Notes under the pieces: model-generated
The model's input: only the letters and a program-made list of their open reading frames with translations
Told to the model about the DNA's origin: nothing
Databases searched by the model: none
From: Flavobacterium antarcticum DSM 19726
GTDB taxonomy: Bacteria; Bacteroidota; Bacteroidia; Flavobacteriales; Flavobacteriaceae
Direction of reading: 5' to 3'
Length of the DNA stretch: 64,000 bases
Assembly: GCF_000419685.1 (NCBI RefSeq)
Contig: NZ_ATTM01000001.1
Coordinates: 310,001-374,000, forward strand
Shown: positions 8,784 to 17,366 of the stretch, piece by piece
Numbering within the stretch: the stretch's first letter is position 1
Layout: every line of letters begins with the position of its first letter
Position numbers and translations under genes: made by a program

Positions 8784-9836
8784 ATGAAAAATTTTACCAT
8801 TTATCTAGTAGGAACCTTGTGCTTATTTTTTGCCAAAGTCCAAGCCCAAGAAACCTTTGAAATGCGGGTTCGAAAAATTGCAACCAACATCGAAAACGTA
8901 ACTAAAGAAGAAAAAGCCGCTTTGAAAATTGAAATTGAAGCCGTTAATGTGCAACTTGAAAACGGAACTATTTCTAAAGCACAAGCCGATGAACAAAAGA
9001 AAAATCTAGCAGAAATTAGAGCTAAAAAAATTGAAACGCGTGTTGCTGATTACCAAAAAGAATTAAGCGAAGTGGTACAATTAAAAGTGGACGGAAACAT
9101 CAAAGATACCGACACAATTAAAACAAGAACTGGATTCACTTTAATTTGGAATCCAAAGTACATGAAGAAAAATGACACGATCAATTACAGACGAGGCGAA
9201 GCTAGAACCACTTCACAATTTGTTTTCGCAGCCGGAATTAATAATTTGGTAACGGATGGCGAAGTGGCTAATTCGGATTACCGCTATTGGGGTTCGCATT
9301 TCTACGAATGGGGTGTAACTTGGAACACGCGAATTGCTAAAGACAACAATTTACTGCATTTTAAATACGGACTTTCGGTTATGTACAACAACCTTCGTCC
9401 TACAGAAAACCGACTTTTCGTAGACAATGGAATAACCACTGATTTAGAAGTAAATCCCGTTCACATGAAAGATTCCCGCTTCCGAAATGTCAATATTGTG
9501 GTGCCAATGCATATCGAATTTGATTTTTCGGGCAAGAAAGAGAAAGACGGTAAAACCTATTTTAACACACACGAAAGTTTCCGTTTGGGAATTGGAGGTT
9601 TCGCAGGTTTAAACTTTAAGTCCAAACAAATTATCAAGTACGATATCGACGGTTACGACTCTCGAAACGTAACTAAAGGAAGCTTTAATGTCAACGATTT
9701 TGTTTACGGATTAAGTACTTATATTGGTTACGAATCAACAAGTTTGTATCTAAAATACGATTTAAGTCCGTTGTTTAAAGACAATGCAATCAAACAAAAC
9801 AACATTTCGTTAGGTGTCCGTTTTGATTTCAATTAA
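8784..9836 (+). CDS. Predicted outer membrane protein with coiled-coil N-terminal region
   Basis: A 350-residue protein with a signal peptide (residues 1-21, KVQAQE cleavage region). A charged helical segment (~25-105) is probably coiled-coil. The C-terminal ~200 residues are rich in alternating aromatic and polar residues and end in GVRFDFN; this is the pattern of an outer membrane beta-barrel. It is third in the sigma factor operon and is closed by a strong terminator. A role as envelope sensor or target of the sigma factor is plausible but not shown. Confidence 0.65.
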   Translation: MKNFTIYLVGTLCLFFAKVQAQETFEMRVRKIATNIENVTKEEKAALKIEIEAVNVQLENGTISKAQADEQKKNLAEIRAKKIETRVADYQKELSEVVQLKVDGNIKDTDTIKTRTGFTLIWNPKYMKKNDTINYRRGEARTTSQFVFAAGINNLVTDGEVANSDYRYWGSHFYEWGVTWNTRIAKDNNLLHFKYGLSVMYNNLRPTENRLFVDNGITTDLEVNPVHMKDSRFRNVNIVVPMHIEFDFSGKKEKDGKTYFNTHESFRLGIGGFAGLNFKSKQIIKYDIDGYDSRNVTKGSFNVNDFVYGLSTYIGYESTSLYLKYDLSPLFKDNAIKQNNISLGVRFDFN

Positions 9837-9860
9837 AAATTTGAGTTAGTTTAGTTATTT

Positions 9861-9895
9861 AAAAACGTTTCTTGAAAGAGAAGCGTTTTTTTGTT
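9861..9895 (+). terminator. Intrinsic terminator of the ECF sigma operon
   Basis: AAAAACGTTTCTT pairs with GAGAAGCGTTTTT around a short GAAA-type loop, followed by more T residues. Confidence 0.8.
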
Positions 9896-9903
9896 TTATA
9901 ATC

Positions 9904-9997
9904 TGGAGCGAATCGATAGTGCTTTTTTGGCTTCCATGTTCCCGCTATCCGTTGCATCTCGTCCCTAAAAAAGGAGATTCCACTGCTATCGGGGCTA
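9904..9997 (+). repeat. Dispersed intergenic repeat, copy A
   Basis: One of four related copies in the window (also near 14.9, 34.4 and 48.4 kb). The core 9941-9997 contains CCCGCTATCCGTTGCATCTC, a short internal stem, then GGAGATTCCACTGCTATC and GGGGCTA. It is preceded by GGAGCGAAT, which it shares with the 34.4 kb copy. The rest of the 9837-10238 gap holds only the terminator and AT-rich sequence; I see no gene there. Confidence 0.65.
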
Positions 9998-10238
9998 CAA
10001 AATTTTCCATTTTTTCTTTTTGTTTCGCTTGGGTTTTAATAATTATTATTTCTTCTAGCAAGTTCAATCTCTTGTTACAAAATTCAAAACTTTATATTTT
10101 TTGTATATATTTACAAGTACTATAAATGACAATTTTCATAAAATCCTAATTGTTTTTGGCTGTAAAATTGTTGTAAAATCAAGTATGTAAATAAGTTAGA
10201 AGTTATACTATTAAAAAATATTTAAAAATTAATAAAAT

Positions 10239-11090
10239 ATGAAATACATAATTACACTTTTATTTTTGTTTTCAATTAGTTTGAATGCACAAAGTGTATT
10301 GAATTTTGATAAACGCAACGTACAATGTGAAGACAAATGGATTACTTACCAAATGGATAAAGATAGCACTTACACTTTTGGTTTTATATATGTTGATTCA
10401 CAAGCAGGTTTGACCCTAAACTACGAGGGGAAATTCAAAATAGATAATGATGGTAATTTTATTCGTTTAGAAAGTACAACTGATAATGAAATTGGATTTA
10501 TGAAAGTAAGACTGCAGCCAAATAGAACTGCGATTGCTGAAATTCCGGATTCAAAATTTAACGAATTAAAAATTGAGAAAACACCTGATTGGTTAGCATC
10601 TTACAAAACTGATGAAAATTCTGTGGAAAGATTATATCGTTGGGGTTATTTGTACAATGGATGGAGTGAATGTGAAAAAGCATTAACTTTTCTAGAAAAA
10701 GCTGATATAATAGATTCGAATTTTAAAGGACTACAAACGGAATTAGCGTTTTCTTATAACGCTTTAGGAAAATATAACAAAGCAGAAGCTTCATTAAAAA
10801 AAGCTATTAAAAACGATCCTTCCGATTGTTATACACTTAAAGAATTAGCTTATACTTACACAAAGCTTTTGAATTTAGAAAAAGTATCTGAGACATATAA
10901 ATTATTGAAGGAAATTTGCAAAACGAATGAATTTATTCAAGAGACTGCATATAATTTAGCTTATGAATATTTTAAAATAAAAGATAAAGCAAAGTTTAAA
11001 GATTGGAAAACCGAAGCAGAAAAATGGTCTACATCTGAAAATCAGTACACAAAAAACTTAAATGCAATGGAAACTGAATTAAATAAATAA
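10239..11090 (+). CDS. Exported tetratricopeptide repeat protein
   Basis: A 283-residue protein with a signal peptide (residues 1-17, ISLNAQS). The first half (~20-120) is an unrecognised mixed domain. The second half holds about three TPR units: CEKALTFLEKADIIDSNFKG, then ELAFSYNALGKYNKAEASLK, then TLKELAYTYTKLLNLEKVS. Such proteins are scaffolds for protein contacts in the periplasm or at the outer membrane. Nothing in the neighbourhood points to a specific partner. Confidence 0.75.
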   Translation: MKYIITLLFLFSISLNAQSVLNFDKRNVQCEDKWITYQMDKDSTYTFGFIYVDSQAGLTLNYEGKFKIDNDGNFIRLESTTDNEIGFMKVRLQPNRTAIAEIPDSKFNELKIEKTPDWLASYKTDENSVERLYRWGYLYNGWSECEKALTFLEKADIIDSNFKGLQTELAFSYNALGKYNKAEASLKKAIKNDPSDCYTLKELAYTYTKLLNLEKVSETYKLLKEICKTNEFIQETAYNLAYEYFKIKDKAKFKDWKTEAEKWSTSENQYTKNLNAMETELNK

Positions 11091-11215
11091 AAAATAAAAC
11101 CACCGCTGTCGCACGAATCCCTTCGAGTTAATGTTTCATTAACTTACGTTATAAAAATCTTTTAATCCTTCAATCTTTAAATCTTTTAGTCTTTCTATCC
11201 TTCCTCAAAATGGCG

Positions 11216-11223
11216 TATATTTG
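11216..11223 (+). promoter_or_regulatory. -7 promoter element of dnaG
   Basis: TATATTTG, a full consensus match, 17 bp before the dnaG ATG. Confidence 0.55.
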
Positions 11224-11240
11224 ACCTCCATAAATAAACT

Positions 11241-13229
11241 ATGATTACCCAAGCCACCATTGATACCGTTTTTGAAACTGCTCGAGTAGAAGAGGTCATT
11301 GGCGATTTTGTACAATTAAAAAGAGCCGGAAGTAATTTCAAAGGATTGAGTCCGTTTTCAAGTGAGCGTTCTCCTTCGTTTATGGTGTCACCGGTAAAGC
11401 AAATTTGGAAAGATTTCAGTTCGGGAAAAGGGGGGAATTCCGTTGCTTTCTTAATGGAACATGAACATTTTACGTATCCAGAAGCAATCCGATATTTGGC
11501 CAAAAAGTACAACATCGAAATCGAGGAAACCGAACAATCCGATGAACAAAAAGCAACGGTAGATTTTCGCGAAAGTTTATTTTTGGTATCTGAATTTGCC
11601 CAAAAATATTTCAACCACACTCTTTTAGAAACCGACGAAGGAAAAGCAATTGGACTTTCTTACTTTAAAGAACGCGGTTTCACCATGGAAACCATCAAAC
11701 GTTTTGGACTCGGATATTCGCCACAAGCTTGGGATGCGTTTTCAAAGGAAGCGTTGGGAAAAGGATATAAATTAGAATTTCTAGAAGGAAGCGGACTCAC
11801 AATCGTCAAGGAAGATAAAAATTTATTAGACCGCTTTCGAGCTAGAGTGATGTTTCCGATTCAAAGTATGTCGGGACGAACGCTTGGTTTTGGAGGGCGG
11901 ATTCTAACAAATGATAAAAAAGCAGCTAAGTACCTGAATTCGCCGGAAAGCGAATTGTACCATAAAAGCAAAGTTTTGTACGGTATTTTCCATGCCAAAC
12001 AAGCCATTGCAAAACAGAATAATTGTTATTTAGTGGAAGGTTATACGGATGTAATTCAGTTTCATCAAACCGGAATTGAAAACACAGTGGCCTCTTCAGG
12101 AACGGCATTATCACCAGATCAAATCCGATTAATCAATCGTTTGACCAAGAATATCACCGTTCTTTTTGACGGAGATGCCGCCGGACTTCGAGCGTCACTT
12201 CGCGGAATTGATTTGATTCTTGAAGAAGGAATGAACGTCAAAGTATGTAGTTTTCCAGACGGAGAAGATCCAGATAGTTTTGCCCGAAAATATAATTTTG
12301 AACAAGTAACGGAATATTTAGAAGCCAATTCTAAAGATTTCATTCAGTTCAAAGCATCGCTTCTGATGGAAGATGCAAAGCACGACCCAGTCAAAAAAGC
12401 CGATTTGATTCGGGAAATTGTGGTGAGTATTTCTAAAGTGCCGGATCGAATTCAAAGAGAGATTTATGTTCAGGAATGTTCGCGAATCATGGATATTTCA
12501 GAACAAGTTTTGGTAAGTACGCTTGCTCAATTGATTCAAAAAGACACAATTGAAGCAGGAAAAAAATTAAAGAACGACCAGCAAAAGCCACTGGAAGTAG
12601 TTAAGGATTCTTCTTCGGTAAGCAGCACTCAGAAGATCGATGTTCAAAACGAAATTGAACGAAAAATTATTGAAATACTATTGCTGTACGGAAACGTGGA
12701 GGAGGAATTTGAGGACGTACTTTTACGCAATAATGAAGAAGGAGAAATAGAGCAATACACTGAAAAACGCAATTATAAAGTGTTTGACCGTATTTATTTA
12801 AGTTTGCAAGAAGATGAGGTGGAATTGGCAAACCCACTATTTCTAGACATCTACAATAACATCATGACTTTTTTCCGTCAAAATGAAACGTTCAATACGG
12901 AACATTATTTGAACCAACTTCCACAAGAATTGGCTCAAGAAGTGACGGATGTACTGATGGAAGATGAAAAAGTGACTTTACACAAATGGGAAGGACAGAA
13001 CATTATCGTCAAAGAAAAATCGCACACGATCAGTCAATATGTAACGGAAACCATTCTCACGTTACGATGGTTTCTTGTGGATAAAATTATTGAAGAATTA
13101 AAAAAAGAAATCTCGTCAGCATCCGATGCTGATAATTCAGAAACGCTGTCGATGGTGATGGATTATTACAAGTTGATAGGTTCTTTTTCGTCTAAGTTAG
13201 GACGAGTGATGTCACGCTACCACATTTAG
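11241..13229 (+). CDS. dnaG: DNA primase DnaG, zinc ligands missing
   Basis: A 662-residue primase that makes RNA primers at the replication fork. The N-terminal CHC2-type domain (~1-100) keeps the family fold signatures (SERSPSFMVSPVKQIWKDF), but all four zinc ligands are replaced: Ser37, Ser40, Asp58 and Ser61 stand where Cys, His, Cys and Cys are expected. The catalytic TOPRIM core is intact, with LVEGYTDVI (~Glu259) and LFDGDAAG (~310). The C-terminal helical part (~450-662) would bind the DnaB helicase. Zinc loss is probably a lineage trait, not decay, since the frame and core are intact. Its stop abuts the convergent regulator gene. Confidence 0.95.
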   Translation: MITQATIDTVFETARVEEVIGDFVQLKRAGSNFKGLSPFSSERSPSFMVSPVKQIWKDFSSGKGGNSVAFLMEHEHFTYPEAIRYLAKKYNIEIEETEQSDEQKATVDFRESLFLVSEFAQKYFNHTLLETDEGKAIGLSYFKERGFTMETIKRFGLGYSPQAWDAFSKEALGKGYKLEFLEGSGLTIVKEDKNLLDRFRARVMFPIQSMSGRTLGFGGRILTNDKKAAKYLNSPESELYHKSKVLYGIFHAKQAIAKQNNCYLVEGYTDVIQFHQTGIENTVASSGTALSPDQIRLINRLTKNITVLFDGDAAGLRASLRGIDLILEEGMNVKVCSFPDGEDPDSFARKYNFEQVTEYLEANSKDFIQFKASLLMEDAKHDPVKKADLIREIVVSISKVPDRIQREIYVQECSRIMDISEQVLVSTLAQLIQKDTIEAGKKLKNDQQKPLEVVKDSSSVSSTQKIDVQNEIERKIIEILLLYGNVEEEFEDVLLRNNEEGEIEQYTEKRNYKVFDRIYLSLQEDEVELANPLFLDIYNNIMTFFRQNETFNTEHYLNQLPQELAQEVTDVLMEDEKVTLHKWEGQNIIVKEKSHTISQYVTETILTLRWFLVDKIIEELKKEISSASDADNSETLSMVMDYYKLIGSFSSKLGRVMSRYHI

Positions 13230-13856
13230 TTAAACGATTTCTAGAGTCTTTGCCTTATTTACGAGGTCAATTAAGTTGGTGACGTGCAGCTTATTGAGCA
13301 AACGCAACTTATACGTACTAATCGTCTTTTCGTTGAGATTTAATAACTCTGAGATCTCATTGTTTTTCTTACCACTGATCAAATACCGCAAAACTTCTGA
13401 CTCTCGTGATGACAATTTCCGATACATCCGCTCGTTGTTTAAGTAGGAAGATGTTAATGCGTTTTTGTGTACGCCATCGCTAAAAGCAGTTTTGCCATCT
13501 GCTATTTTTAAAATTCCCGCTTCAAGATCTTCCAGTGGTGCTTTTTTAGAAATAAATCCTGCAGCTCCTGCTTTGAGAGAAGTAAGACCAAAGAGTTTTT
13601 CCGTCGCACACGTATAAATTAAAAGTTTTGTATCAAGATTGTTCTGTATCACTTTTTTTAATGCACTGATACTATGCAAACCTTCTAATTCAATATCAAT
13701 TATTAAGATTTTGACTTTGTTTTGATGCAGTGATTCCTCAATATCCTTGAGGTGATATACAGTATCACTAATGGAGATTTTTGAATGGTTTTTAAAAAAG
13801 CATGAAATTCCGTGCATTACCACAGGCTGATTATCAGCGATACTAATCTTTATCAT
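13230..13856 (-). CDS. Orphan LuxR/NarL-type response regulator
   Basis: A 208-residue protein. The receiver domain (~1-115) has the acidic pocket near Asp8, phospho-acceptor Asp54 in ILIIDIELEG, and the conserved Lys in GFISKKAP. A C-terminal LuxR helix-turn-helix follows (~140-205: LSSRESEVLRYLISGKKNNE, then KTISTYKLRLLNKL). Phosphorylation should drive dimerisation and DNA binding. No histidine kinase gene is nearby, so the partner is unknown. It is convergent with dnaG, with the stops directly adjacent. Confidence 0.92.
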   Translation of the reverse strand: MIKISIADNQPVVMHGISCFFKNHSKISISDTVYHLKDIEESLHQNKVKILIIDIELEGLHSISALKKVIQNNLDTKLLIYTCATEKLFGLTSLKAGAAGFISKKAPLEDLEAGILKIADGKTAFSDGVHKNALTSSYLNNERMYRKLSSRESEVLRYLISGKKNNEISELLNLNEKTISTYKLRLLNKLHVTNLIDLVNKAKTLEIV

Positions 13857-13940
13857 AATAAATAGTTTTGATGGGTATTATGATTTGGGTAGGTAAAGCT
13901 AATAAAAAAAAATATAGTTTGCTAAATAAATGTTAAAAAG

Positions 13941-14750
13941 TTAATCAATTCTTAAGTTTTTAATTTCACATATTGGAATTGCATTTACTTTATGCTTATT
14001 GATTCGATTTAACCGTTTGTAAATTTTGAACACCTCTAAATTGCGTCCTTCAAAATCCAGTTCTGTTTTTCCCTTTTCATCGGCTAACATGGCAGTTTCT
14101 AACTCATCATATGAAGCGCCAAGTTGGTCTTCATCCGTTCGATCATCACCAAAAAGGCCATCTGTTGGAGCGGCATTTTGTATCGATCGGGGAATATTTA
14201 AAAATGTTCCCAATTGGTATACTTCACTTTTCATCAAGTCTGCAATGGGACTCAAATCAACACCACCGTCGCCATATTTTGTAAAGAAACCAACACCGAA
14301 ATCCTCCACTTTATTTCCTGTTCCAGCCACTAGTAATCCATCGATTCCTGCAAAATAGTACAAAGTTGTCATTCGCAATCGCGCTCTAGAATTGGCTAGA
14401 GCCAAATTATATTTGACTAAATTAGCACTTTTTGGAACTGCATTTTTAAAAATGTCAAAAGTTTGTGTCAAATCAACTTCTACATTTGAAACATTCGGGA
14501 ATTTATTTTTTAAAAAATCAATATGTTCGCGTCCACGGCTGATTTGTTTTGCGTCTTGATGAATTGGCATTTCCACGCATAAAAGTTTTAAACCCGTTTG
14601 AGCACAAAGCGTCGAAGTAACGGCAGAATCGACACCACCTGAAATCCCAATCACAAAACCATTTGCTTTTGCATTTTCAGCGTAGGTTTTTAACCAATTT
14701 ACAATTTGATTATTTACTTTTTCAATGTCAATTTTATTCTTTTTTTGCAT
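13941..14750 (-). CDS. nadE: NH3-dependent NAD(+) synthase
   Basis: A protein of about 269 residues that amidates nicotinic acid adenine dinucleotide to NAD using ATP and ammonia. The PP-loop SGGVDSAV (~residues 36-43 from the chosen start) and the later motifs GTGNKVEDFGVGFFTKYGDG and DLSPIADLMKSEVY are diagnostic. There is no glutaminase domain, so it relies on free ammonia or another donor. An upstream in-frame ATG at 14792 would add 14 residues unlike the family, so I chose 14750. Confidence 0.93.
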   Translation of the reverse strand: MQKKNKIDIEKVNNQIVNWLKTYAENAKANGFVIGISGGVDSAVTSTLCAQTGLKLLCVEMPIHQDAKQISRGREHIDFLKNKFPNVSNVEVDLTQTFDIFKNAVPKSANLVKYNLALANSRARLRMTTLYYFAGIDGLLVAGTGNKVEDFGVGFFTKYGDGGVDLSPIADLMKSEVYQLGTFLNIPRSIQNAAPTDGLFGDDRTDEDQLGASYDELETAMLADEKGKTELDFEGRNLEVFKIYKRLNRINKHKVNAIPICEIKNLRID

Positions 14751-14859
14751 TTCATTTATGGTTTTTGAACAACAAGCGGTGTATATTTGCAACTCAAATT
14801 AATTAGCGCTAAAATTATAAAAAAAGGACGCATTTCAAACTATGTATTCTGTTTTTTAA

Positions 14860-14939
14860 GGAGCTATTTCCAGCTATCCGTTGCAATCTTTATTTTTTTA
14901 AAGAAAAAAAATAAAGGATTTACACTGTTATCTGGGCTA
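14860..14939 (+). repeat. Dispersed intergenic repeat, copy B
   Basis: The core reads CAGCTATCCGTTGCAATCTT, then a near-perfect A/T hairpin (TTTATTTTTTTA pairing with AAAAAAATAAA), then GGATTTACACTGTTATC and TGGGCTA. It shares both flanks with copies A, C and D while the central stem differs. It sits just upstream of gldB. Confidence 0.7.
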
Positions 14940-14955
14940 AAAAGAAAATGTACAA

Positions 14956-15918
14956 ATGAAGAAAATACTGTTGCTTTTTACTTTTATTGTTTTGATTTCA
15001 TCCTGTAAAGAACAATCAGAAACGGAAAAGAAAATTGAGGAAATTCCTGTTTCGTTAAAAGTTGCACGTTTTGATAAATTATTTTTTGAAACGCCACCAC
15101 AAGATTTAAACAAATTAAAATCTGCGTATCCCGAATTCTTTCCACAAGGAGTGCCAGATTCGGTGTGGACCAATAAAATGAATAATGCAATGTGGAAGGA
15201 TTTGTACAAAGAAGTACAAAAAAAGTACGGTGATTTCGAGATACAAAAAACAGAGATTGAAGCAGTTTTCAAACATGCCAAATATTATTTTCCGAATACA
15301 CGATTGCCCGAAATCGTAACGGTGATTAGCGAAATGGATTACAATAATAAGGTGATCTACACGGGAAATTATTTGTTGATTTCATTAGAACTCTATTTGG
15401 GTCAAGAACATGAGTTTTACAAAAGTGAATTTCCAGCGTACATCCGACAAAATTTTGAGTCGTCTCAAATAATTCCGGATGTGGTTGCGGCATTGTCAAA
15501 CAATCAAATTCCAGAAGATCCAAACAAAAATCTTTTGTCTCAAATGATTTTTGAAGGAAAACAATTGTACATCAAGGATTTATTGATCCCGGACTATTCA
15601 GATGCGGATAAAATGGGATATACACCGGAACAAATTCAGTGGTGTCAAGAAAACGAAAGCTACATGTGGCGCTATTTTATTGACGAAAGTTTGCTGTACG
15701 ACACCGATCCTAAATTAGCAAACCGATTTATTCACCGAGCGCCTTTTTCTAAATTTTATTTGGAAATTGACAATGAATCTCCAGGCCGAGTAGGTGCTTG
15801 GTTGGGATGGCAAATTGTACGTGCTTACGCTGAAAACAATAAAGTGGATGTCAAAGAACTTTTGACAATGGACGCCACCACAATTTTTAATAATTCAAAA
15901 TACAAACCAAAGAAGTAG
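14956..15918 (+). CDS. gldB: Gliding motility lipoprotein GldB
   Basis: A 320-residue lipoprotein with signal peptide and lipobox (FIVLISSCKEQ, lipidated Cys ~17). The sequence matches the GldB pattern: VARFDKLFFETPPQDLNKLK, then YPEFFPQGVPDSVW, and near the end DNESPGRVGAWLGWQIVRAY. GldB is required for gliding and for type IX secretion in Flavobacterium. gldC follows 125 bp later, as in F. johnsoniae, which supports both calls. The exact biochemical role is not known. Confidence 0.92.
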   Translation: MKKILLLFTFIVLISSCKEQSETEKKIEEIPVSLKVARFDKLFFETPPQDLNKLKSAYPEFFPQGVPDSVWTNKMNNAMWKDLYKEVQKKYGDFEIQKTEIEAVFKHAKYYFPNTRLPEIVTVISEMDYNNKVIYTGNYLLISLELYLGQEHEFYKSEFPAYIRQNFESSQIIPDVVAALSNNQIPEDPNKNLLSQMIFEGKQLYIKDLLIPDYSDADKMGYTPEQIQWCQENESYMWRYFIDESLLYDTDPKLANRFIHRAPFSKFYLEIDNESPGRVGAWLGWQIVRAYAENNKVDVKELLTMDATTIFNNSKYKPKK

Positions 15919-16043
15919 TGTTCAGTTTTTAGTGTTCAGTTTTCAAATTGATTAAACGAACAGTAATTTTCAAAAACGAGAGGTTTGTCGATAAAGTAAA
16001 TTTTTATCTCAAACTTTAAACCTTAAACCTTAAACAAAAAGAA

Positions 16044-16367
16044 ATGACTTCAGAAATAAAATTCTTAATTGATTTAGATGAAAATCGCGTACCTGAAAAA
16101 CTGCAATGGTCTGCCGAAGACGGCGGTGTAAACCAGCAAGAAGCAAAAGCAATTATGCTTTCCATTTGGGACAGTAAAGCACAGGAAACATTGCGAATTG
16201 ACTTATGGACGAAAGAAATGCCTGTTGATGAAATGAAAAAGTTTTTTCATCAGACATTAGTGGCGATGTCAGATACGTTTCAACGAGCAACGGACGACCA
16301 GCAGATGACGGATACCATGAAAGATTTCTGTGAATATTTTGCAGAGAAAATGGATTTAGTGAAATAA
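16044..16367 (+). CDS. gldC: Gliding motility protein GldC
   Basis: A 107-residue soluble protein with no signal peptide. Characteristic sequence includes KFLIDLDENRVPEKLQWSAE, LRIDLWTKEMPVDEMKKFF and ATDDQQMTDTMKDFCEYFAE. GldC improves gliding and accompanies gldB in Flavobacteria. It is separated from gldB by 125 bp containing a duplicated AGTGTTCAGTTTT phrase, and is followed by a strong hairpin terminator. Confidence 0.92.
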   Translation: MTSEIKFLIDLDENRVPEKLQWSAEDGGVNQQEAKAIMLSIWDSKAQETLRIDLWTKEMPVDEMKKFFHQTLVAMSDTFQRATDDQQMTDTMKDFCEYFAEKMDLVK

Positions 16368-16369
16368 AA

Positions 16370-16394
16370 AAAGAGGTCGAAAGACCTCTTTTTT
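16370..16394. terminator. Bidirectional terminator between gldC and small membrane protein
   Basis: AGAGGTC and GACCTCT form a tight stem with a 4-base GAAA loop. It is flanked by A and T runs on both sides, so it can stop transcription from both convergent genes. Confidence 0.85.
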
Positions 16395-16398
16395 TATA

Positions 16399-16638
16399 CT
16401 ATTTAAAATTGGATTCTGAAGGTAGAAACAACGCATAATAAATTACATAAAGCCATCCAAAAATCCCGTGAATAATTGCTAATAGCAAACTTTTGTTTCG
16501 AGACCATGAAATAACTACCGCTAAAACAGTTCCGAAACTAACACCGGTTTTAATGATTTCGACAGAAGAATTTTCATTGTTAGCGAAACTATAGGTGCTT
16601 AAAAATACAAATACGAAAGTTAGAAGTGTTTTTTGCAT
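16399..16638 (-). CDS. Small exported or membrane protein, unknown function
   Basis: A 79-residue protein. The N-terminal signal peptide is at ~1-19 (LLTFVFVFLSTYSFANNE). Two hydrophobic stretches follow, at ~32-45 and ~50-70 (LLLAIIHGIFGWLYVIYYAL). The motif IHGIFGWLYVIYY is seen in small conserved Bacteroidota membrane proteins, but I cannot name the family. It lies between a terminator and engB. Confidence 0.65.
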   Translation of the reverse strand: MQKTLLTFVFVFLSTYSFANNENSSVEIIKTGVSFGTVLAVVISWSRNKSLLLAIIHGIFGWLYVIYYALFLPSESNFK

Positions 16639-16655
16639 TGTTTTAGTCAGTTAGT

Positions 16656-17273
16656 TTATAATAAATTATTCTTAAACAAATCATCGTTAATCGCTCCAAT
16701 ATATTCTAAAACCGATTCTTTTCCTAATCCGTCCGTTGCAGAAGTGACAAAGTATTGCGGCATTTCTTCCCAATTATTGGCATACATTTGTTTGGTGTAA
16801 GCGGCAATATGCGAGTCAATTTTTGTTTTACTGATTTTATCTGCTTTTGTAAAAATAATACAGAACGGAATTTCACTTTCTCCCATATAACTCATAAACT
16901 CAATGTCGATATTTTGAGCTTCATGGCGAATGTCAATTAGTACAAATGCACAAACCAACTGCTGACGTGTTTCAAAATAATCCGTGATGAACTGTTGGAA
17001 AACTGATTTTGTTTTCTTTGAAACTTTCGCATAACCGTATCCCGGTAAATCTACTAAAAACCAATTGTTATTGATTTTAAAATGATTAATCAACTGCGTT
17101 TTCCCAGGACGTCCAGAAGTTTTAGCCAAATTTTTATGGTTGGTCAACATATTAATCAATGAAGATTTTCCCACATTTGACCGTCCTATAAATGCATATT
17201 CTGGAATTGGTTCTTTTGGACATTTGTCGACTTCAGAATTACTGATGATAAATTCGGCGGTATTGATTTTCAT
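16656..17273 (-). CDS. yihA: Ribosome biogenesis GTPase EngB (YihA/YsxC)
   Basis: A 205-residue GTPase needed for 50S ribosomal subunit assembly and division. G1 is GRSNVGKSSLIN (~residues 29-40), G3 is DLPGYGYAKV, G4 is TKADK, and G5 is near VTSATDG. Length is normal for EngB. Its promoter element lies 18 bp upstream at 17291-17298. Confidence 0.95.
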   Translation of the reverse strand: MKINTAEFIISNSEVDKCPKEPIPEYAFIGRSNVGKSSLINMLTNHKNLAKTSGRPGKTQLINHFKINNNWFLVDLPGYGYAKVSKKTKSVFQQFITDYFETRQQLVCAFVLIDIRHEAQNIDIEFMSYMGESEIPFCIIFTKADKISKTKIDSHIAAYTKQMYANNWEEMPQYFVTSATDGLGKESVLEYIGAINDDLFKNNLL

Positions 17274-17290
17274 TATAAATGGATTTGGGG

Positions 17291-17298
17291 CAAAGTTA
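17291..17298 (-). promoter_or_regulatory. -7 promoter element of engB
   Basis: The minus strand reads TAACTTTG, a full consensus match, 17 bp before the engB start. Confidence 0.55.
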
Positions 17299-17310
17299 GT
17301 TAAAAAAAAG

Positions 17311-17350
17311 AACCACTATTTAAAGTTTTTTCTTCAAATAGTGGTTTTTA
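17311..17350. terminator. Intrinsic terminator of the hydrolase gene
   Basis: AACCACTATTT and AAATAGTGGTT form an 11-bp perfect stem with a 14-base loop, with T or A runs on both sides. It lies 17 bp downstream of the hydrolase stop on the minus strand. Confidence 0.75.
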
Positions 17351-17366
17351 TAGAAAGGTATATCTG

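Noticed and set aside
9919..10125. A 68-codon plus-strand frame in the gap before the TPR gene
   Set aside because: It overlaps dispersed repeat copy A, begins within it, and its product has no protein-like pattern.
11195..11620. A 141-codon minus-strand frame over the dnaG start
   Set aside because: Antisense to the conserved primase N-terminus, with no family resemblance.
14787..15008. A 73-codon plus-strand frame before gldB
   Set aside because: It spans dispersed repeat copy B and the gldB signal peptide region in another frame.
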